The notes beneath the pieces were generated by a model. That model did no database searches. It had not been told where the DNA came from and saw only the letters and a program-made list of their open reading frames with translations. Positions 59,222 through 64,000 of a DNA stretch of 64,000 nt are shown piece by piece. Positions within the stretch are counted from its first letter, which is position 1. Each line of letters starts with the position of its first letter. Position numbers and translations under genes: made by a program. The DNA is taken from contig MNCI01002932.1 of the NCBI GenBank assembly GCA_015680685.1, forward strand, positions 738,829 to 802,828. The letters are read 5' to 3'. The DNA is from Gnetum montanum. Lineage: Eukaryota > Streptophyta > Gnetopsida > Gnetales > Gnetaceae.

Positions 59222-59900
59222 TGCAGCAGGAGTCATTGAGTGTATGGATCTTTATTCAAGTATTGTTGTACCTAAGCATGACAATGTGTGCAACAATAAA
59301 GATGAGCTTTCTAATAAACCTTGCAGCACTGGATAAATTAAATATTTAATTTATGCATTCAATGTTTTAATTAATTAATTCATTAAATGTTTTCCAATAA
59401 TTAAGCTAATGAAGTAATTAAGCTAGATAAGCTAGATAGGTTAAACACATAAGTACGACTGCTTCAAGCGTAACATGTATTCGCTTGGTAATCCCAACAG
59501 TGTTATTGTTTAGTATGCCCAGTAGCATAGCACTTGGTAACCCAACAGTGGATACATGGGTTTAGGACGTGTACGGAAAGTGGGACTGGATGCTTATGTT
59601 AGGACTACTTTGGTATTGGTTAATTAGTTAACTTAAATTAGTTAATCCAATTACTTTATCTCTCTTTAAACACCAAAACCATAAAACATAAAACTATAAA
59701 AATCATATGCCTCAATTACACTTAACCATACCATGTATTTCACAAGTGTAATGAGGAATACAATGAATGACCTTAGGGCAAGGTTCACTACCTAAAAGAC
59801 TAGTGCACCAGAAATTATAAAGTCCTTGAAATTCGATTGGATCATGCATGAATGCTTGTGATTCGTATGGTTGAGCATACGGGTACATCACTGCTCATTA
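59222..59900 (+). repeat. Truncated LTR
   Basis: Matches the last 670 bases of the LTR of F (about 49680-50352), with shared words GTTGTACCTAAGCA, TTCGCTTGGTAATCCC and CAATTACACTTAACCAT. The promoter part (about 210 bases) is missing, and no internal region follows. It ends CTCATTA. It may be a truncated solo LTR. Confidence 0.75.
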
Positions 59901-60007
59901 GTTACAAAAAGTCATTACTTTTCCACAATACTTCACAGTGACTAGAAATCTACCATTACAAAATTTTACCTAACAACTACTATCACCAACCCCCAATAAA
60001 TGATAAC

Positions 60008-60697
60008 TGATGAGTGAAGAGGTACCCCTACACTCAACCATACGAATATGAGTGTAGCACGCACGATCCAGTCGAACTCCATAGACTAAGTGCCTACACA
60101 CCTTATGANTTAATTAACCTAGCATCAGTATCTGTTCCCACTTACCATTCACACCCTGAACCAATGCAACCTTGGTTACCAAACGCTAGTCGTTGCTGGG
60201 ATCACTAAGCATAACGCACGTGCTCGAAGCGGTTGTACTGAATGCACTTAACTAGGAGAGAAGGGTTGAGAGAGATTTAATGAACTAATAAAGCATTTAA
60301 ACAATAAACAATAAAGAACCATAAATAAAGTCCTATTTAGCCTATTCCATGCACTTCAAGGTTTATCCAAGAAGTTCGTCTTTATTGCCGTACACAAACT
60401 TGTGTTCAGGTACAATATTTGCTCGAATAAAGATCCATTCACTTTGGAGCTCCTACTGTGGGCACATGGAAATTATTCTATCTCTAGAGAGGTAAAACTA
60501 CTAGATTTTTGCTATGGTCTAGGCCTAGAATGAGAAACAAGAGAGAGCTGCCTCTTATTTATAGATTTGACGGTGCACTGCGATATCGCGTACACAATAT
60601 CGTAGGGGAAGACGCGATATCGTGGGGGATGCAATATCACTGCGGACATGATATCGCGTATGCAATATCGTGGCCCATGCAATATCGCATCCCATCA
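60008..60697 (-). repeat. 3' LTR of element H
   Basis: 690 bases; plus-strand ends TGATGAGTGAAG and CCCATCA. It has a TATA box CTATAAATAAG (about 60555-60565, minus) and a tandem cluster of about eight GATATCGCG/CAATATCG words (60580-60690). One unresolved base lies at about 60109, where some 150 bases of the related LTR A have no counterpart. Confidence 0.8.
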
Positions 60698-62626
60698 TAC
60701 CGCCATGACTGAATAAAAACTCATCCTTGAGTTCCTTTCAAAAGTTTGGGACGATATGGGATTATTGACTCAAAATGAAACTAATGGGATGACATGTGAA
60801 TGGATCATCATTACAAGACAAGACAAAAATAGTGTTCATGACAACAAGAGTGAACACCTTATACATTTGACATCAGGCCTTATTTGGCAGTTGAGGAAGA
60901 GAGAGAGAAAGAAGTGTTGTTGCTGCCAACGCCAAGATTACGCCTTTCATTGTCCATCCATAAGCGCGCCATCGATCTTGCTTCTTGCATAGTTGCTTTA
61001 GCACTGCTCCATTCCAAGTGTTCCTTCTAGATCCAATCTGTTGTCATATGATTGCCATCTACACACACCACAATCTTTATATTGGCAAGGGTAAATGAAT
61101 TTCAATGTAGTTGATACCTTGCTTCAGTGAAAAGTCCATTGGATGAGTTGTGGTATGGCTGATACGGATCTGGAGATATCATAGTGGTAACTACCAAAGG
61201 TGTAGGGGTTAGGAGAAAATCGAAAAAATTGGGCCCTGTACCCCCATGACTAATAGCAAACCTCCAGTAGTGATAGAATGGAGAAAGAAGAAAGAACAAG
61301 AAAGATGGAGAAAAAGAGACAACTATAACATCGATGAAATGGATGTCAAGATGAAAATGAACAATATAATATAGATGGCAAAAATGTTAAGGAAAAGAAT
61401 TTAACTGGTGCACCAAATGGGAATGTTAGTGGGTCCTCCCCAAAGCAAGCTCATGCCCTTAATGCCTTGACAAACCAACATTCAAAGAGTCCGTAGGCTC
61501 TGGGAATGTTATTTGGAACAAGAGTTAAAGTCTTAACTACAAGAATTTACCAAAAAGAAAATAATGCGTCAACCAAAATATACATTAATGATACAACCGA
61601 CAATGAGGTGAACAATGGAGAGAAGGATGGAGAGAAGGGAGTGGAATGCCATCCCAAGAACAAGGTGGTGTACAACCCCTTGTGTGTTTCATGGTTAATG
61701 TAACTTAGGAGATCCCATTCCAAGTCCGGCCTCAAACAAACCACTTCCAGTGACTTCGCATTAATGCATTCGGCCAATCCATCCTCTTGAATTAGCAAGA
61801 ATGCCTTCATCCAAGAGCCAACACCATTTCGATGAAACAAATGAGAAGAGAATGGGAAGCGAGAAGGGCCTTAGTTAGAGAGAACATTTTTATTTTAGTT
61901 CCATAACTAGTGCTTATAGCCCAAATTATTATTTCTTCTAAGGGGTGTGCTTTGAATTCTCACAGTTTTTTTTTGTTGTTTTATGTGTTTATACGTCAGA
62001 ACCACACCATGCAAAGAATTTGTTATTTTTATTTGCTTAGCTTCCCAATGGTTAAGTAACGTCGAAACGGTAAAAAAACTCAAGAAGAACACATCCAAGC
62101 ACCCAAGAGAATGGCAACACAAAAGCATCAAGTTCCCTTGAAGTCACACCATTTTCAATCCTTGAGTCCTTCCTTAGTTTGAGAAATACCTAGTCACCGA
62201 TTCGTTAATAGTTCTTATTATAGAAAGGAACTGTACATTTCCAAGCCGAGAGAGACCATAGAACTGGTGGATGTATGGATGAAGTGGACTCATTGCCTGT
62301 CATATCAAAAGAACCATACCTTAGTATCAACATCATAGCTTAAAGGTAAAAACCAAACATTAGCAATCAATAGAAAACAGTTCATACCATCATGAAGAAC
62401 ACTTATTGGGTGACAAAATTACAAGATGGATAACACACACATGCACACACACAAAATGAAAAGGTATAACGATGTTTTAAAACAAAAATAAGAAAAATTA
62501 AAGAAATTTGCAAAACAAAAATGTGTAAAACAAAAATGTGTAAAAAAAAACTTAAAAAGAACTGAGGGCCCCAAATGATTAGCATAGGTGGCCATCTCCC
62601 CCATGACTGAATGGAAAGGGAGAGAT
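60698..62626 (-). other. Non-coding 3' region of element H
   Basis: No coding region supported. It holds CCCTTAATGCC (61456-61466, the GGGCATTAAGGG block) and the GGTGTGACTTCAAGGGAACT block (about 62124-62145). The part near 62400-62560 is AC-rich and A-rich. Confidence 0.5.
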
Positions 62627-63451
62627 CTAAAATAATGAATGTCTATTTGAATTTCTTAAAAGTGCCCAACTTCTCCCCATTGATGTTCTTAGATTAAGGG
62701 GTGGAAGTTGGTGACGCTCATATTCCAATGTATCTATGCCTTCATTGTGGGCATAAGTTATTCTCCCAATTTGTTCCATGCATGTTGGTGGATTGCTTTT
62801 TCGAATAGCTGTCAACCATGGGGTGTCTACTTGTTGTGTGGTTGCTACATACAGGCACCTTTGTCTCAAAGTTTCTAGGGCACATCGGTTACATGTAGGA
62901 GATGCAAAGCATTCCTCCATGTCATCACCCGATGAGTCACAGTATGTGATGCATGAAACTTTCTTCTTCTCGATCTTTCCATAAATGTTTACCTTAGAGA
63001 TTTCCAAGGAAAGATCATGAATTCCTATGCATGCATCTATTGTACTTAGCCATGACCTTTCCATTATAATTGGGAAGTCCCCTTCGTTGCTGTTGACTTC
63101 TATCACTAGGAAATCAGCTGGGTATGACCAACCACACACAGTGGTAACGATGTCCTGCACCAATCCCAAGGGAATGATGATGGACTGGTCTACCAGTTCT
63201 AGTTGAATATTGCTCTTCTTGAGTTGGGGCAGGTTCCAGGCTTGATACATTTCTCGTGATATTAAGTTGACTCCGGAACTTGACCCAAGAAGAGCCTTAT
63301 GTGGTTTGTTCCTGGTGACTTGGAGGTAGATTAAGGGACTTCCAGGGTCAGATAGTTTCCTGGGAATGTGGCCTACCTTGATCCAGTCGGTTACGTTATG
63401 TGTTAACATAACCATATGCGTTGAGCTCTGGTATTGGTTTGAAGGGAGCTC
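62627..63451 (-). pseudogene. Protease region of element H, long open frame
   Basis: 262 open codons on the minus strand. Order: IKVGHIPRKLSDPGSPLIYL, then the active site as LLGSSSGVNLIS (about 63255-63300), then IPLGLVQDIVTTVCGWSYPADFLV, IMERSWLSTIDACIGI and ISKVNIYGKIEKKKVSCITY. The length and order match Athila-type proteases, but the catalytic Asp is Gly, so it is probably inactive. The frame is the same as that of gag upstream, separated by one TAG. The end is altered by the internal deletion. Confidence 0.75.
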
Positions 63452-64000
63452 CTAAGCCTTATGTGTTGGAGGAGCGTGTATGTACTCAACTGCTTGTGGT
63501 TGTGAGAGCTTGTCTAGGCTTTTGGTTCTAAAGAAAGGTCTTCTCTTCTTGCAGTTGTCAGAACTAGTAGTGGGTTGAAGGTTCACAGCTCTCGTAGCGT
63601 TACGTTGCTGCGGTTGAGTGGGGAGTTCCCCTTGCATTGTTGGAGCAGGTGGTATGGGAACTAACAGTGCAAGAGAGGCAGATGTATTTGGAGGATGGTA
63701 TGGATGTGGAGCGTCTCCCGAAGGAGAAGGAGTCCTTCTAAAGTACTCCCAAACTTGGTAGTGATGTTGTGGAGTTGTGTGACCCATGGAGTCACTTGGA
63801 GAAATCGGCTGCTGCACGTAGTAGCCATAAGGATTNCTTCCGTCTGTTAAGTCTCGGGTTGAGTGCATACACCCTAGACTCTTGTAGATGTGAGATGATT
63901 GGACAAAATCCCTTAGGATGGTCATATTGGCAGATATCACATCCACCATCATTGTCTGTATCCGAATCCAGAACCTCATCGGAGATATTCATTTTTCCCT
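63452..64000 (-). pseudogene. C-terminal part of gag of element H
   Basis: Has the intact knuckle C-X2-C-X3-H-X4-C at 63903-63941 (CDICQYDHPKGFC), followed by SHLQESRVYALNPRLNRRK. The frame changes at an unresolved base near 63836. About 45 residues seen in the relatives (the PYPQGN to PPPRQQYPY part) are missing there. Behind it come NPYGYYVQQPISPSD and a Pro/Gln-rich tail ending HKA and TAG (about 63451-63453). The frame change may be an assembly fault rather than a mutation. Confidence 0.75.

Larger units (their letters stand above)
60008..64000 (-). mobile_element. Element H, Athila-like retrotransposon with deleted RT to integrase
   Basis: 3' LTR 60008-60697, polypurine tract about 60698-60704, 2-kb non-coding stretch, then protease and gag running off the right edge. 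The text jumps from the protease/linker (about 62640) straight to sequence that lies behind the integrase end in F (TCAGTCATGGGGGA, compare 47308). About 3 kb coding for RT, RNase H and integrase is thus missing, and the coiled-coil 3' ORF was not found either. Its gag-protease is the best preserved in the window. Confidence 0.8.

Noticed and set aside
1-64000. tRNA, rRNA or CRISPR arrays
   Set aside because: No cloverleaf, rRNA-like or regularly spaced repeat array was noticed. The tRNA-related boxes are retroelement primer-binding sites.

Overview
The window looks like nuclear DNA of a seed plant. It is AT-rich, has one intron-split plant transcription factor gene, and is otherwise filled with old Ty3/Gypsy LTR retrotransposons. 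The integrase and reverse transcriptase (RT) wording (for example the RT motif around FMDDFS followed by a VQEGI-LGH stretch, and the integrase DVLWAYHSTWK stretch) points to the Athila clade. The high repeat density suggests a large genome, possibly a gymnosperm; that last point is inference.

Left part (1-7860): two retroelements on the minus strand. Element A enters from the left edge and has inserted into the 3' LTR of element B. B runs from 1031 to 7860 and has gag but no RT or integrase.

Host part (7861-16572): the only host gene I can support is a minus-strand bHLH transcription factor, six coding exons between 13340 and 9086. Its bHLH exon boundaries and sequence match subfamily XII (BEE/CIB/HBI type), but two residues are missing between the basic region and helix 1. 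Upstream lies a direct repeat with a G-box and an E-box, then AT-rich DNA I could not assign.

Right part (16573-64000): a nest of retroelements. C (plus, 16573-26591) has gag, a protease remnant and a 3' ORF but no RT or integrase. D (plus, 26592-58894) is the oldest visible layer. It was hit by a solo LTR (35572-36399) and by a complete minus-strand element, EG (37132-57885), bounded by perfect GTTCT target-site duplications. EG was itself hit by element F (plus, about 41906-50352). Then come a truncated plus LTR (59222-59900) and element H (minus, 60008 to the right edge), which lost RT to integrase by internal deletion.

All elements share one layout: LTR TGATGA...TCATCA, primer-binding site directly inside the LTR, gag with a Cys/His knuckle, protease, RT, RNase H, integrase, a long non-coding stretch with conserved blocks, a coiled-coil-rich 3' ORF in the place of the Athila env-like ORF, a G-rich polypurine tract ending GGGGGTA, and the LTR. 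All coding parts except parts of H and F are broken by stops. Many stops are C-to-T or G-to-A changes, as expected from long-term cytosine methylation. Domain limits inside the elements are approximate because the frames are broken.
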